A stretch of DNA of 64,000 bases from CAVQZA01 sp963718355 (GCA_963718355.1 CAVQZA010000015.1:1-64000); one strand, 5' to 3'. Shown: positions 6,794-16,680, numbered from the stretch's first letter. The notes: a model not told the origin generated them from the sequence alone. Made by a program: numbers and translations.

Positions 6794-8497
6794 CTAGCCG
6801 ATCGGACGCGTGATCGCACCCTCCGATGCGGACGAGACCTGTGAGGCGTATTTCGCGAAGACGCCGGTGGTGTAGCGCGGGGCCGGCGCCTTCCAGTCTG
6901 CGAGGCGCGCGGCGATCTCGTCGTCGGAGAGCTCCACGCGCAGCTCCTTCGACTCGACGTCGAGCACGACGATGTCGCCCTCGCGCAGCGCGGCGATCGG
7001 GCCGCCGCGGAACGCCTCGGGCGCGACGTGGCCGACCATGAAACCGTGCGTGGCGCCCGAGAAGCGCCCGTCGGTGACGAGCGCGACCGAGTCCGAGAGG
7101 CCCTCGCCGACGATCGCGGCGGTCACGTGCAGCATCTCGCGCATCCCGGGGCCGCCGGCGGGGCCTTCGTAGCGGATCACGACGACGTCGCCTGCGTTGA
7201 TCGAGCGCGCCTTGACCGCGGCGAAGCAGTCCTCCTCCGACTCGAACACGCGCGCGGGGCCGCGGTGCAGCAGGCGGTCGTGGCCGGCGAGCTTGACGAC
7301 GCAGCCCTCCGGCGCGAGGTTGCCGCGGAGGATGCGGAGGCCGCCCGACGGCTTGATCGGGGTGTCGATCGAAACGACGACCTCCTGGCCGGGCGTCTCG
7401 ACGACCGCGGTCGCGATCTGGCCGAGCGTGCGCCCGTCGACGTTCGGCGTGTCCGAGTTGATCAGGCCCTTCTTGGCAAGCTCCCGCGCGACGAGGCCGA
7501 CGCCGCCGGCGCGGTAGATGTCCGTGGCGACGTACTGGCCGCCCGGCTTGAGGCTCGCGAGGATCGGCGTACGGGCCGAGACCTCGTCGAAGTCCTCGAG
7601 CTCGTACGGGATCCCGAGCTCGCGCGCGATCGCGAGCAGGTGGAGGACGCCGTTCGTCGAGCCGCCGGTCGCGGCGATCGAGGCGGCCGCGTTGTCGAGC
7701 GACTCGCGCGTGATGACCTGGCTCGGGAGCAGGTTCTTTCGCAGCACCTCCATCGCGAGCCGTCCTGCTTCGTAGGCGGCCTCGTCCTTGGTCTGCTCGA
7801 GCGCGGGTATCCCGTTCAGGCCTCCGGGCGAGATGCCGAGGAAGTCGAGCGCCGTGGACATCGTGTTCGCGGTGTACTGGCCGCCGCAGGCGCCGGCGGC
7901 CGGGCAGGCGACGTCCTCGAGCGCATGGACGTCCTCGGCGCTCATCGTCCCGGCCGCATACGCGCCGACCGCTTCGAACACATCCTGGACCGTCACGTCC
8001 TTGCCGCGGAACCGCCCCGGCGCGATCGTGCCGTTGTAGAGCACGATCGAGGGGAGATCGAGCCGTGCGACCGCCATCACCGCGGCGGGGATCGTCTTGT
8101 CGCAGCCGACCAGGCAGACGAGGCCGTCGAAGAGGTGCCCACGCGCGACGAGCTCGATCGAGTCGGCGATCACCTCGCGCGAGACGAGCGAGGCGCGCAT
8201 TCCGACGGTGCCCATCGAGACGCCGTCCGAGACCGAGATCGTGTTGAACTCCATCGGCGTGCCGCCCGCGTCGCGGATCCCGCGTTTCACGTGCTGCGCG
8301 AGCGCGCGCTGATTCAGGTTGCACGGCATCGTCTCGATCCACGTGGTCGCGACGCCGATGATCGGGCGCGCGAGATCCTCGTCGGTGAAGCCGGTGCCCT
8401 TCAGCATCGCGCGCGCGGGCGCGCGGTCGGGGCCGTCGGTGAGCGCGGCGGAATGGCGCTTGTCGGGATCGGACGGGCGATCGTAGGGGTTCGGCAT
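6794..8497 (-). CDS. ilvD: dihydroxy-acid dehydratase
   Basis: Dehydrates 2,3-dihydroxy-isovalerate and 2,3-dihydroxy-3-methylvalerate in valine and isoleucine synthesis. The 567 residues have the IlvD/Edd fold with Fe-S cysteines in MPCNLNQ, LVGCDKTIPA and CPAAGACGGQYTANTM. The C-terminal DGRFSGATHGFMVGH is the catalytic signature. ATG 8497 has AGAAGGG about 7 nt upstream and lies 2 nt after the rhodanese stop. This is the last ilv gene of the minus-strand run before the SAM riboswitch. Confidence 0.97.
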   Translation of the reverse strand: MPNPYDRPSDPDKRHSAALTDGPDRAPARAMLKGTGFTDEDLARPIIGVATTWIETMPCNLNQRALAQHVKRGIRDAGGTPMEFNTISVSDGVSMGTVGMRASLVSREVIADSIELVARGHLFDGLVCLVGCDKTIPAAVMAVARLDLPSIVLYNGTIAPGRFRGKDVTVQDVFEAVGAYAAGTMSAEDVHALEDVACPAAGACGGQYTANTMSTALDFLGISPGGLNGIPALEQTKDEAAYEAGRLAMEVLRKNLLPSQVITRESLDNAAASIAATGGSTNGVLHLLAIARELGIPYELEDFDEVSARTPILASLKPGGQYVATDIYRAGGVGLVARELAKKGLINSDTPNVDGRTLGQIATAVVETPGQEVVVSIDTPIKPSGGLRILRGNLAPEGCVVKLAGHDRLLHRGPARVFESEEDCFAAVKARSINAGDVVVIRYEGPAGGPGMREMLHVTAAIVGEGLSDSVALVTDGRFSGATHGFMVGHVAPEAFRGGPIAALREGDIVVLDVESKELRVELSDDEIAARLADWKAPAPRYTTGVFAKYASQVSSASEGAITRPIG

Positions 8498-8499
8498 CG

Positions 8500-9174
8500 C
8501 TATCCCTTCTCGGTGGGCAGGTCGTGGGTGATCCAGTCGCTCCAGGAGCCGGCGTATAGCCGCATCGGCCGGTCGGCGGCGAGCACGAGCTCGCACGCGC
8601 TGACGCCGGAACCACAGTAGGCGACTAGCTCGCCCTCGGGGAGCGGCGGCTGCTCGGTGCCGGCGGGCCAGTTGAGGGCGCCGGGGATGTGGCCGGCGAT
8701 CGGGTCGATCGGTTCGCGCTCGCCGCGGTAGCGGTCGGGCTGGCGCGCGTCGACGACGACGAGGTCGGGCAGGCGCGCCTCGAGCTCCGTGACGCCGATC
8801 AGATCGTCGGTGCGCTCGTTCGGGACGAAGGCCTGAGGCTCGGGCTGCTCATCGCCGGCGACGCGCGGTCCGCGCCAGTCTCCGATCACCGCGGCGTCGT
8901 CGTGGCCGAAATGGCGCAGGAGCCACCACAGGCGCGCCGCGCCGTTGCCGTAGGCGACCACGAGGACGCCGGGGCCGATGCCGGCGCGCGAGGCGGTCGC
9001 CGCGAACTCGTCGGCGGTCGGCAACGGGTGGCGGCCGCCACTTCCGCTCGAGCCGGAGAGATCCGTCTCGAGGTCGAGGAACACCGCGCCCGGGATGTGC
9101 GACTCGAGGTAGAGCCGGCGCGCGGCGCCGTGGTCGGCGAGGTCGAAGCGGCAGTCGACGAACCGGTACTTCAT
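8500..9174 (-). CDS. two-domain rhodanese-like sulfurtransferase
   Basis: A 224-residue protein of the thiosulfate/3-mercaptopyruvate sulfurtransferase family. An N-terminal inactive rhodanese domain (VDCRFDL, HIPGAVFLDLETDLSG) precedes a C-terminal domain with the active-site loop CGSGVSA near residue 190 and GHIPGALNWP. It is shorter than the usual 280 residues. The ATG overlaps the thrB stop as ATGA, and ilvD begins 2 nt after its stop, so it is locked inside the threonine/valine run. A sulfur-transfer enzyme here, near a SAM-controlled gene, hints at a link to sulfur amino acids; that is only suggestive. Confidence 0.88.
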   Translation of the reverse strand: MKYRFVDCRFDLADHGAARRLYLESHIPGAVFLDLETDLSGSSGSGGRHPLPTADEFAATASRAGIGPGVLVVAYGNGAARLWWLLRHFGHDDAAVIGDWRGPRVAGDEQPEPQAFVPNERTDDLIGVTELEARLPDLVVVDARQPDRYRGEREPIDPIAGHIPGALNWPAGTEQPPLPEGELVAYCGSGVSACELVLAADRPMRLYAGSWSDWITHDLPTEKG

Positions 9175-9968
9175 CCCGCGCCCTGCTGCGCGACTGCGAG
9201 TGGGAGCACCTCGACATCGGGATGGAGCGCTGCGAGCGCCGTCGCGCAGCTCTCGGCCTCGTCCTTCCGGGCCCAGACCATCACGGTCGGGCCGGAGCCG
9301 GAGAGCGTGGCTCCGAGCGCGCTCGCGGGCAGGCTCGCGCGCACCTCCGCGAGGAACGGCGAGCGGTATGGCTCGTGCAGGCGGTCGTGGAGCGCGGAGG
9401 CGAACAGCCTGGCGTCGCCGGACGTGAGCGCCGACCCGAGGAGCGCCGCACGGCCCGCGGTGAACGCGGCGTTGGCGTGGGGGACGGTCTCCGGCAGCGA
9501 GGCGCGCGAGGCGGCGGTGTTCGTCTGCGTCGAAGGAACGAGCGCGATCGGAGCGGCCGGAACGTCGTCTGCGATCCGCGCGATGTGCGTGTCCCAGGTC
9601 AGGCACACGCCTCCCATCAGCGCGGCCGCGAGATTGTCGCCGTGCCCTTCGAGCGGGAGCCCCAGCGAGAGCAGCTGCTCGGGGTCCGGGTCGAGCCCGG
9701 CGGCGCGCGCGCCCGCGACGAGCCCGAGCGCGATCACCGAGGCGCTCGAGCCCAGGCCGCGCTCGCGCGGGATGCGGCTCGTGAACGTGAACGTGTGAGC
9801 CTCCGGCGAGGCGAGCAGCGAGAAGGCCTGGACGCCGAGGTGCTCCGGGTCGGGGTCGCCGCCCTCGTCCACCTCGAGCTCGTTCCAGAGCTCGAACGCA
9901 ACTGCGGCACAGTCGAAACCGGGCCCGAGGTTGGCGGTGGTCGCCGGGGCCCGGACGTGGATCGTCAC
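9171..9968 (-). CDS. thrB: homoserine kinase
   Basis: A GHMP kinase that phosphorylates homoserine to O-phosphohomoserine, the substrate of threonine synthase. It begins VTIHVRAPATTANLGPGFDC (the N-terminal GHMP motif), has the ATP loop PRERGLGSSASV near residue 70, and a C-terminal LGATLSGSGPTV. At 265 residues it is shorter than the typical 300. GTG 9968 overlaps the thrC stop as GTGA, and its stop overlaps the rhodanese ATG. It belongs to the hom-thrC-thrB unit. Confidence 0.95.
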   Translation of the reverse strand: MTIHVRAPATTANLGPGFDCAAVAFELWNELEVDEGGDPDPEHLGVQAFSLLASPEAHTFTFTSRIPRERGLGSSASVIALGLVAGARAAGLDPDPEQLLSLGLPLEGHGDNLAAALMGGVCLTWDTHIARIADDVPAAPIALVPSTQTNTAASRASLPETVPHANAAFTAGRAALLGSALTSGDARLFASALHDRLHEPYRSPFLAEVRASLPASALGATLSGSGPTVMVWARKDEAESCATALAALHPDVEVLPLAVAQQGAG

Positions 9969-10945
9969 CGCGCGGCCTCGGCGATCGCGTCCGGGTCGGC
10001 ATCGACGGTGACCGGCTGGGGCGCGGTGCGGTCGACCGCCTCGGTGTCCTTCAGGCCATGGCCCGTCACGACGCAGACGACCTGTGTGCCGGGCGCCAGT
10101 CCCGCAGTGAGCAGGCCCGCGAGCGGTGCTGCGGAGGCCGGCTCGCAGAAGATTCCCTCCTCGTGCGCGAGCTGGTGCCACGCCTCGACGATCTGGGCGT
10201 CGGTGACGGTCAGGATCGTCCCGTCGGATGCGGCGATGGCCTCCGCGACCTCCAGGGCGTGCGCGGGCTCGGAGATGCGGATTGCGGATGCGAGGGTCGT
10301 CGCTCGTTCGGCCGACTGGCACGGCAGGAGCTGGGGCAGGGTGCCGAGCTCCGAAAAGCCCTTGAAGAAGGCGCGCGTGTTGCCGCCGCCACCGTACGGG
10401 AGGGCGAGTACGTCCGGCACCCGGCCGAGCTCCTCGGCGATCTCGAACGCGGCGGTCTTCTGGCCCTCGATCCGGAACGGATTGACCGAGTTGACGAGGA
10501 CGTGGGTGCCGCGCTTGCCGAGCTCGCGCGCCGCGGCGAGCGCGTCGTCGAAGCTGCCGCGCACCGCGAGCACCGTCGCGCCGGCGGCGCGCGCCTGGGC
10601 GAGCTTGCCGAGCGCGACTGCGCCCTCGGGCTCGAGCACGATCGCCCTGAGGCCGGCCCGCGCCGCATAGGCCGCGGCCGAGGCAGCCGTGTTCCCCGTG
10701 GACGCGCAGATCACCGCGTCGGCGCCCTCCGCGAGCGCCTGCGTGACCGCGACGCACATCCCGCGATCCTTGAAGCTGCCGGTCGGGTTCGCGCCCTCCC
10801 ACTTGACCCAGAGCTCGATCCCGAGCCGCGCGGAGATGCGCGGCAGGTGCAGGAGCGGCGTCGAGCCCTCGCCGAGCGAGACGGCGGGCGTCCCGGGCGC
10901 GAGCGCGAGCCGGTCGCGATAGCGCTCGATCAGGCCTAGGCCCAT
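9965..10945 (-). CDS. thrC: threonine synthase
   Basis: A 326-residue PLP enzyme making threonine from O-phosphohomoserine. The PLP Lys is in NPTGSFKDRGM, the phosphate-binding loop is CASTGNTAASAAAYAARAG, and GGGGNTRAFFKGF follows. It lacks the zinc ribbon of the paralogue at 5432-6643 and is of the short type. ATG 10945 lies 10 nt inside the end of hom, and its stop overlaps the thrB GTG. Position in hom-thrC-thrB makes this the main threonine synthase candidate. Confidence 0.95.
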   Translation of the reverse strand: MGLGLIERYRDRLALAPGTPAVSLGEGSTPLLHLPRISARLGIELWVKWEGANPTGSFKDRGMCVAVTQALAEGADAVICASTGNTAASAAAYAARAGLRAIVLEPEGAVALGKLAQARAAGATVLAVRGSFDDALAAARELGKRGTHVLVNSVNPFRIEGQKTAAFEIAEELGRVPDVLALPYGGGGNTRAFFKGFSELGTLPQLLPCQSAERATTLASAIRISEPAHALEVAEAIAASDGTILTVTDAQIVEAWHQLAHEEGIFCEPASAAPLAGLLTAGLAPGTQVVCVVTGHGLKDTEAVDRTAPQPVTVDADPDAIAEAAR

Positions 10946-12229
10946 CCGAGCTCCGTGACGCCGCGGTCGGAGATCACGGGGATCGCGACGGGTGTCGCGC
11001 GCGTCTCGGGCAGCGCGGCGATCTCTGCGAGCGCCGCCTCGATCGTCCCCACGGGCGCCTCGTGCAGCACGATGTGGAGCGAGGCGCCGTCGGCATGCGG
11101 CTGCTGCACGAGTCGCGCGATCGAGACCTGCTGGCCCGCAAGCCGCTGCGCGACGAGCGCGAGCACGCCGGGCCGGTCGGCGACCTCGATGTGGACGTAG
11201 AACGGCGAGCGCAGCTCCCCGGGCGGCAGCCGCTCGAGCGTGCGCCAGCACGGATCGTTCTGGAGGAAGCCGGTGCCGGTGGTGCCGATCACGCTGACCA
11301 TGTCGGCCACGACCGCTGATGCCGTCTCCATGCCGCCGGCGCCGGGGCCCTCGAGCGTCAGCTCGCGGATCGCGTCGCCCTGCAGCATCACGGCGTTGAA
11401 GGCGCCTTCGACCGCAGCGAGCGGGTGATGGCGGTCGACGAAGACGGGCTGGACTCGCACGTCGTAGCGGTCGTCGATCAGCGTCGCCGCGCCGACGAGC
11501 CGGATCACCATCTCGAGCTCGCGCGCCGCGGTGACCTGAAGCGGCGTGATCGTCTCGATCCCGGAGTGGGGGACATCGCCGATCGGGACACGCGCGCCGA
11601 AGGCGACCGTCGCGAGGATCGCCATCTTCGCGGCCGCGTCGGCGCCGCTCACGTCGTCGGTCGGATCGGCCTCCGCGTAACCGAGCCGCTGGGCCTCGGC
11701 GAGCGCCTCGCCGTAGTCCGCGCCGGCCTCCATCCTGGTCAGGATGAAGTTCGTCGTGCCGTTCACGATCCCGAGGATCCGGTGCACGTTCGCGCCGACG
11801 AGCGCCTCGCGCAGCAGCTTGATCACCGGGATCGCCGCGCACACCGACGCCTCGAACCGGAGCTGGATGCCGTTGGCCGAGGCCGCCGCGAAGAGCTCGT
11901 CGCCGTGTCGCGCGACCAGCTGCTTGTTCGACGAGACGACCGGCTTCCCGGCGCCGAGCAGGTCGAGCACGTAGTCGCGCGCCGGCTCGATCCCGCCCAT
12001 CACCTCGGCGACGAGCGCGATCGACGGGTCGTCGCGGATCACCGCCGGATCGGTCGTCAGCACGCCCGGCTCGGGCGCGAACGCGCGCTCCTTGCCCTCA
12101 TCGCGCACGAGCGCGCGCACGACGCGGAGCCGGTGCCCCGTCGCTCGCTCGATGTCGCCGGCACGCTCGCGCAGCAGCCGGTCGACCGCCGCGCCGACAG
12201 TCCCGTAACCCAGAAGCGCTACGGGAACG

Positions 12230-12243
<14 letters not shown>
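10936..12243 (-). CDS. hom: homoserine dehydrogenase with ACT domain
   Basis: Reduces aspartate semialdehyde to homoserine, the branch to threonine and methionine. The 435 residues have an N-terminal Rossmann motif (ALLGYGTVGAAVDRLL), SSNKQLVARHG, the family signature NGTTNFILTRM and YAEADPTDDVSGADAAAKM. A C-terminal ACT domain (about 350-425, YVHIEVADRPGVLALVAQ) is expected to sense threonine. The start is GTG 12243, inside the last 14 nt of ilvC. No aspartokinase gene is in the window. Confidence 0.96.
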
Positions 12244-13225
<982 letters not shown>

Positions 13226-13240
13226 GCGGTTGGGCTCCTC

Positions 13241-13753
13241 TCAGGAAAGGACGTGTTGTCGGCGCGGTGAGCGGCCGGCGGAGGCCCGTTGCAGGCCGAT
13301 CCGGCCCGTGCGGGCGAGCTCCTTGATCCCGTGCGGGCGCACGAGCTCTTCGAATGCCTCGAGCTCCTCGGCGGGGCCGACGATCTCGAACACGAGTGCG
13401 TCGGGGCCGAGGTCGACCACGCGCGCGTTGAACACTTCGGCGAGCGCCATCAGCTCGGTGCGCTTCTCCGGCGGCGCGGCGACCTTGATCAGCGCGAGCT
13501 CGCGCTCGAGCGAGGTGTCCGGCTCGAGCTCATTGACGCGCAGGACGTTGACGAGCTTGTGCATCTGCTTCTCGATCTGCTCCAGCGTGTTCTGGGAGCA
13601 GTCCACGCGCAGGACGATCCGCGAGACGTCCGGGCGCTCGGTCGGGCCGACGGCGAGGCTCTCGATGTTGTAGCCGCGCCGCGCGAACATGCTCGAGATC
13701 CGCATCAGCGCGCCGGGCTTGTTCTCGACGAGGACGGACACGGTGTGGATCAT
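13241..13753 (-). CDS. ilvH: acetolactate synthase small (regulatory) subunit
   Basis: A 170-residue partner of IlvB that stimulates it and gives valine feedback. An N-terminal ACT domain starts at the first residues (TVSVLVENKPGALMRISSMF, then RRGYNIESLAVGPTE), followed by a C-terminal ACT-like domain. The ATG at 13753 overlaps the ilvB stop as ATGA, typical for ilvB-ilvH stoichiometric coupling. The short basic C-terminal tail (RSPRRQHVLS) is of no known meaning. Confidence 0.95.
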   Translation of the reverse strand: MIHTVSVLVENKPGALMRISSMFARRGYNIESLAVGPTERPDVSRIVLRVDCSQNTLEQIEKQMHKLVNVLRVNELEPDTSLERELALIKVAAPPEKRTELMALAEVFNARVVDLGPDALVFEIVGPAEELEAFEELVRPHGIKELARTGRIGLQRASAGRSPRRQHVLS

Positions 13754-15483
13754 CGCGACTCCACCGTCTCCTCGTCGGGGAACTCGACGAGATCGAGCGC
13801 CGCGGCGCCGGCGGGGATCATCGGGAAGACGTGCTCGCGCGGGTCGACGCGGCAGTCGACGACGGCGGTGCGGCCGCAGGCGATCGCCTCGGCGAGAGCC
13901 GATTCGAGCTCGTCCTCCGACTCGACCGTGAAGCCGACCGCGCCGTACGCAGTCGCGAGGCCCGCGTAATCCGGCACCTGGTGCGTGAGGTGGATCTGGG
14001 AGAAGCGCTCCTCGAAGAACATGTCCTGCCACTGTCGCACCATGCCGAGGTAGCCGTTGTTGACGATCACGACGACTATCGGCAGACCCTCCAGGACGGA
14101 GGTCGCGAGCTCCTGCTGGGTCATCTGGAAGCAGCCGTCGCCGTCGACGCAGATCACCGTCTTCTCGGGACACGCCGCTTTCGCGCCGACCGCCGCGGGG
14201 AGCCCGTAGCCCATCGTCCCAAGCCCGCCCGAGGTGATGAACGTGCGCGGCGTCTCGCAGAGGAGGTACTGCATCGCCCACATCTGATGCTGGCCGACAC
14301 CGGTCGTCCAGATCACGTCGTCGCGGTCGACGGTGAGTGCCTGCAGCATCTCAAGCACCGGCTGCGGCTTCATCATCGCGCCGGGCTTCGTGTCGCCGTA
14401 CTTGAGCGGGAACTGTTCGCGCCACTCGGCGATCTGGGTGAGCCACGGCTCGGTGCGCCCCTCGACATAGAGCTCCCGCATCTCGTTCGCGAGGTCGTGG
14501 AGCACCTGATTGAGCGGACCGACGACGGGGATGTCCGCGTGGCGGAGCTTCGAGATCTCGGCCGAGTCGATGTCGAGGTGGATCACCTGCGCGCCCGCCG
14601 CGAAGGCCGAGAGCTTGCCGGTGACGCGGTCGTCGAAGCGCGAGCCGACGGCGACGAGCAGGTCGCATTTGTTCATCGCCCAGTTCGACCACTTCGGGCC
14701 GTGCATCCCGGGCCAGCCGAAGAAGAGCTCGTGGCTCTCCGGGAAGGCGCTCTTGCCCATCAGGGTCGTGATCACGGGGAAGCGGCCGGTCTCGGCGAGG
14801 TCGCGCAGCTCCTCGCAGGCGTCGGCGTTGAGCGTGCCGCCGCCGACGTAGAGCACGGGCTGCTTCGCGGCCGCGAGCGCCTTTGCCGCCTCCTTGATCT
14901 GCTTCGGATGGCCGCGCTTGGGCGGCTTCCAGCCCGGCAGGTCGACGGTGTCCGGATAGCTGAACTCGATCTCGGCCTCCTGGATGTCGCGCGGCACGTC
15001 GACGAGGACGGGCCCGCAGCGGCCGGTCGAGGCGACGTGGAACGCGGCCTTCATCACGGCCGGGATGTCCTTCACGTCCTGGACGAGCCACGAGTGCTTG
15101 ACGATCGGAATCGTGATCCCGGTGATGTCGCATTCCTGGAAGGCGTCGGTGCCGATCAGGTGCGAGCGCACCTGACCCGTGACGCAGACGAGCGGGGTGG
15201 AGTCCATCCAAGCGTCGGCGATCGGCGTGACGAGGTTCGTGGCGCCGGGGCCGGAGGTCGCGATCGCGACGCCCACTCGACCCGACGCGCGTGCGTAGCC
15301 CTCGGCCATGTGGCCTGCGCCCTGCTCGTGGCGAGCGAGTACGTGGCGCACGGTCGTCCCCTTCGCCATCGCGTCGTACAACGGCAGGATCGCTCCGCCG
15401 GGAAGCCCGAACATGACCTCGACGCCCTCGGCCTCGAGGCAGCGCAGGATCGCGTCGGCCCCGGTCATCCGTGTACCGCTCAT
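13750..15483 (-). CDS. ilvB: acetolactate synthase large (catalytic) subunit
   Basis: A 577-residue ThDP enzyme that condenses pyruvate into acetolactate or acetohydroxybutyrate. The N-terminal domain has GLPGGAILPLYDA and the catalytic Glu region ARHEQGAGHMAEGYARASG. The C-terminal ThDP motif runs from GDGCFQM to VVIVNNGYLGMVRQWQ. ATG 15483 has GGGAGGTGG upstream and overlaps the stop of the LeuB-like gene as ATGA. The upstream branched-chain leader peptide would attenuate both genes. Confidence 0.97.
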   Translation of the reverse strand: MSGTRMTGADAILRCLEAEGVEVMFGLPGGAILPLYDAMAKGTTVRHVLARHEQGAGHMAEGYARASGRVGVAIATSGPGATNLVTPIADAWMDSTPLVCVTGQVRSHLIGTDAFQECDITGITIPIVKHSWLVQDVKDIPAVMKAAFHVASTGRCGPVLVDVPRDIQEAEIEFSYPDTVDLPGWKPPKRGHPKQIKEAAKALAAAKQPVLYVGGGTLNADACEELRDLAETGRFPVITTLMGKSAFPESHELFFGWPGMHGPKWSNWAMNKCDLLVAVGSRFDDRVTGKLSAFAAGAQVIHLDIDSAEISKLRHADIPVVGPLNQVLHDLANEMRELYVEGRTEPWLTQIAEWREQFPLKYGDTKPGAMMKPQPVLEMLQALTVDRDDVIWTTGVGQHQMWAMQYLLCETPRTFITSGGLGTMGYGLPAAVGAKAACPEKTVICVDGDGCFQMTQQELATSVLEGLPIVVVIVNNGYLGMVRQWQDMFFEERFSQIHLTHQVPDYAGLATAYGAVGFTVESEDELESALAEAIACGRTAVVDCRVDPREHVFPMIPAGAAALDLVEFPDEETVESR

Positions 15484-16415
15484 GCCACCACCTCCCGTCC
15501 GAACTCCGTATCGCTGCGCGTGCGCGGCAGGCGCGCGAGCACCGCATCCATGAACCCGCGCGTGTCGTGCTCGCCCGTCCCGACCATGTCGGGCGTGCGG
15601 GCGCCGTCGCGCAGCGCGCTCGCGACGCTCTCCGAAAGGGTACGTCCTGCGGCCCGCTCGCCGAGACCCTCCTCGAGCAGAAGCGAGGCGGCGAGCAGCA
15701 TCCCGCTCGGGTTCGCGACGCCGAAGCCGGCAATCGCGGCGGCGGGACCGTAAATCGAGCGAAAGATGCCCGGCCCGCGCTCCGCGATCTCTCCGACCGC
15801 GACCGCGCGCGTGTCGTCCTGCTCGAAGGTCGCCATCGCCTGCACGGCCTCCGCGAAGATCTGCTCGGTCAGCACCACGTCGAACCCGCCGGTGCCCGCA
15901 GTGAGATGCGGCAGCGCCTCGGCGAGCGTCAGGTGCGAGACCACCATGCCCGGATGGCGCTCGGCGATCTCGTCGACCAGAAAATCCCAGGCATGGCCGG
16001 AGCCGATCGAGGTGACATGCGCGCGCCTGCTTCGAGCGAGCGCGAAGCCGCGCTCCACCGTCCAGCGCGAGAACTGCTCGTCGAGCGGGCTCACGACGGC
16101 GAGGTCGCCACGCTGCGAGCGGATCCGCGTCACGGTGGCCGACAGCTCGAGCTCGGCCCGCACGCCCTGGAGCGCCGGTTCCTTGCCGCCCGCGACGAGC
16201 ACGGCATCGGCGGTGCGGCATGCCTCGCGCGTGGCCGGCGGGAGCGGATGCCCGGAGGCCGAGAGCGCCTGGCTGCCGAAGGGCACGTGCACCTCGTCGA
16301 TCCGGACGTTGTGGAGGCGCGACACCTCGGCGAGCGCACGGCTCGTTTCGGCCATCAGCTCAGGGCCGACCCCTCCGCCTGCAAGACAGGCGACCGTGTG
16401 CTCGTGACCGGTCAT
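15480..16415 (-). CDS. isopropylmalate-dehydrogenase-fold pseudoenzyme in the ilv operon
   Basis: A 311-residue protein clearly of the LeuB/Icd fold (VACLAGGGVGPELMAETSRA at the start; GFGVANPSGMLLAASLLLEE near 230-250). Against the intact LeuB in this window, key residues are replaced: the Arg of VRE by Ser109, the catalytic Lys by Ser139, the Asp of VDNAAM by Ala165, the two metal Asp by Glu189 and Ala193, and HGSAPDI by YGPAAAI. Dehydrogenase activity is therefore unlikely. It is the first structural gene after the branched-chain leader and its stop overlaps the ilvB ATG, suggesting a regulatory or ligand-sensing partner of acetolactate synthase. That role is inference. Confidence 0.85.
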   Translation of the reverse strand: MTGHEHTVACLAGGGVGPELMAETSRALAEVSRLHNVRIDEVHVPFGSQALSASGHPLPPATREACRTADAVLVAGGKEPALQGVRAELELSATVTRIRSQRGDLAVVSPLDEQFSRWTVERGFALARSRRAHVTSIGSGHAWDFLVDEIAERHPGMVVSHLTLAEALPHLTAGTGGFDVVLTEQIFAEAVQAMATFEQDDTRAVAVGEIAERGPGIFRSIYGPAAAIAGFGVANPSGMLLAASLLLEEGLGERAAGRTLSESVASALRDGARTPDMVGTGEHDTRGFMDAVLARLPRTRSDTEFGREVVA

Positions 16416-16473
16416 TGGTTCCTCGCGTTCGTGGTTCCCACAGTGTGACTCCTGTTCGTATGCCTTCGGTACG

Positions 16474-16551
16474 GAGACGCACTGCTCCTGCGTCTCGGTC
16501 GGCGTGTGTGCCCTCAAGGCACGTGGTCGCATGCTCCCCCTAGTGGGGGAG
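16474..16551 (-). promoter_or_regulatory. ilv leader hairpins (candidate attenuator)
   Basis: On the minus strand the leader peptide stop codon lies at the edge of CTCCCCC-ACTA-GGGGGAG (16551-16534), a perfect 7-bp hairpin. Downstream come GTGCC-TTGAG-GGCAC and an 8-bp hairpin GAGACGCA...TGCGTCTC (16496-16474). No U-run follows. A ribosome stalled on, or released from, the branched-chain codons would alter the first hairpin. The exact alternative folds need computation. Confidence 0.55.
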
Positions 16552-16641
16552 AATGACGACAATCAGGAGCCCAATTACCGCAGCTGTCAGTGCGCCGGGA
16601 AGCGAAAGGGCGCGAACAGCAGGTGCAGTGGCAGCGGTCAT
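16540..16641 (-). CDS. branched-chain leader peptide of the ilv run
   Basis: A 33-codon frame from ATG 16641 to TAG 16540. Its end reads AAVIGLLIVVILPH: eight consecutive-region codons for Val, Ile and Leu just before the stop, the pattern of ilvL/ivbL-type leader peptides. The stop overlaps the first hairpin. A TTGACA-led promoter lies just upstream. The next gene start is about 125 nt downstream. It is called a leader peptide by architecture, not homology. Confidence 0.65.
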   Translation of the reverse strand: MTAATAPAVRALSLPGALTAAVIGLLIVVILPH

Positions 16642-16651
16642 CGGGAGACTG

Positions 16652-16680
16652 AGAGTGCCTGCGGAGCCGCTTTCTGTCAA
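16652..16680 (-). promoter_or_regulatory. candidate promoter of the ilv leader
   Basis: A perfect TTGACA (16680-16675) is followed after 17 nt by CACTCT (16657-16652), then 10 nt to the leader ATG. The -35 overlaps the stop of the upstream peptidase gene. The -10 is off consensus at the first base, so confidence is moderate. Confidence 0.45.

Noticed and set aside
15480..16415. A second active 3-isopropylmalate dehydrogenase
   Set aside because: Catalytic Lys, the VRE Arg and the metal Asp residues are replaced, so I treat it as a pseudoenzyme instead.
16416..16640. T-box riboswitch upstream of the ilv genes
   Set aside because: No GGGTGGNACCGCG T-box core is present. The leader is better explained by the branched-chain-rich peptide and hairpins.
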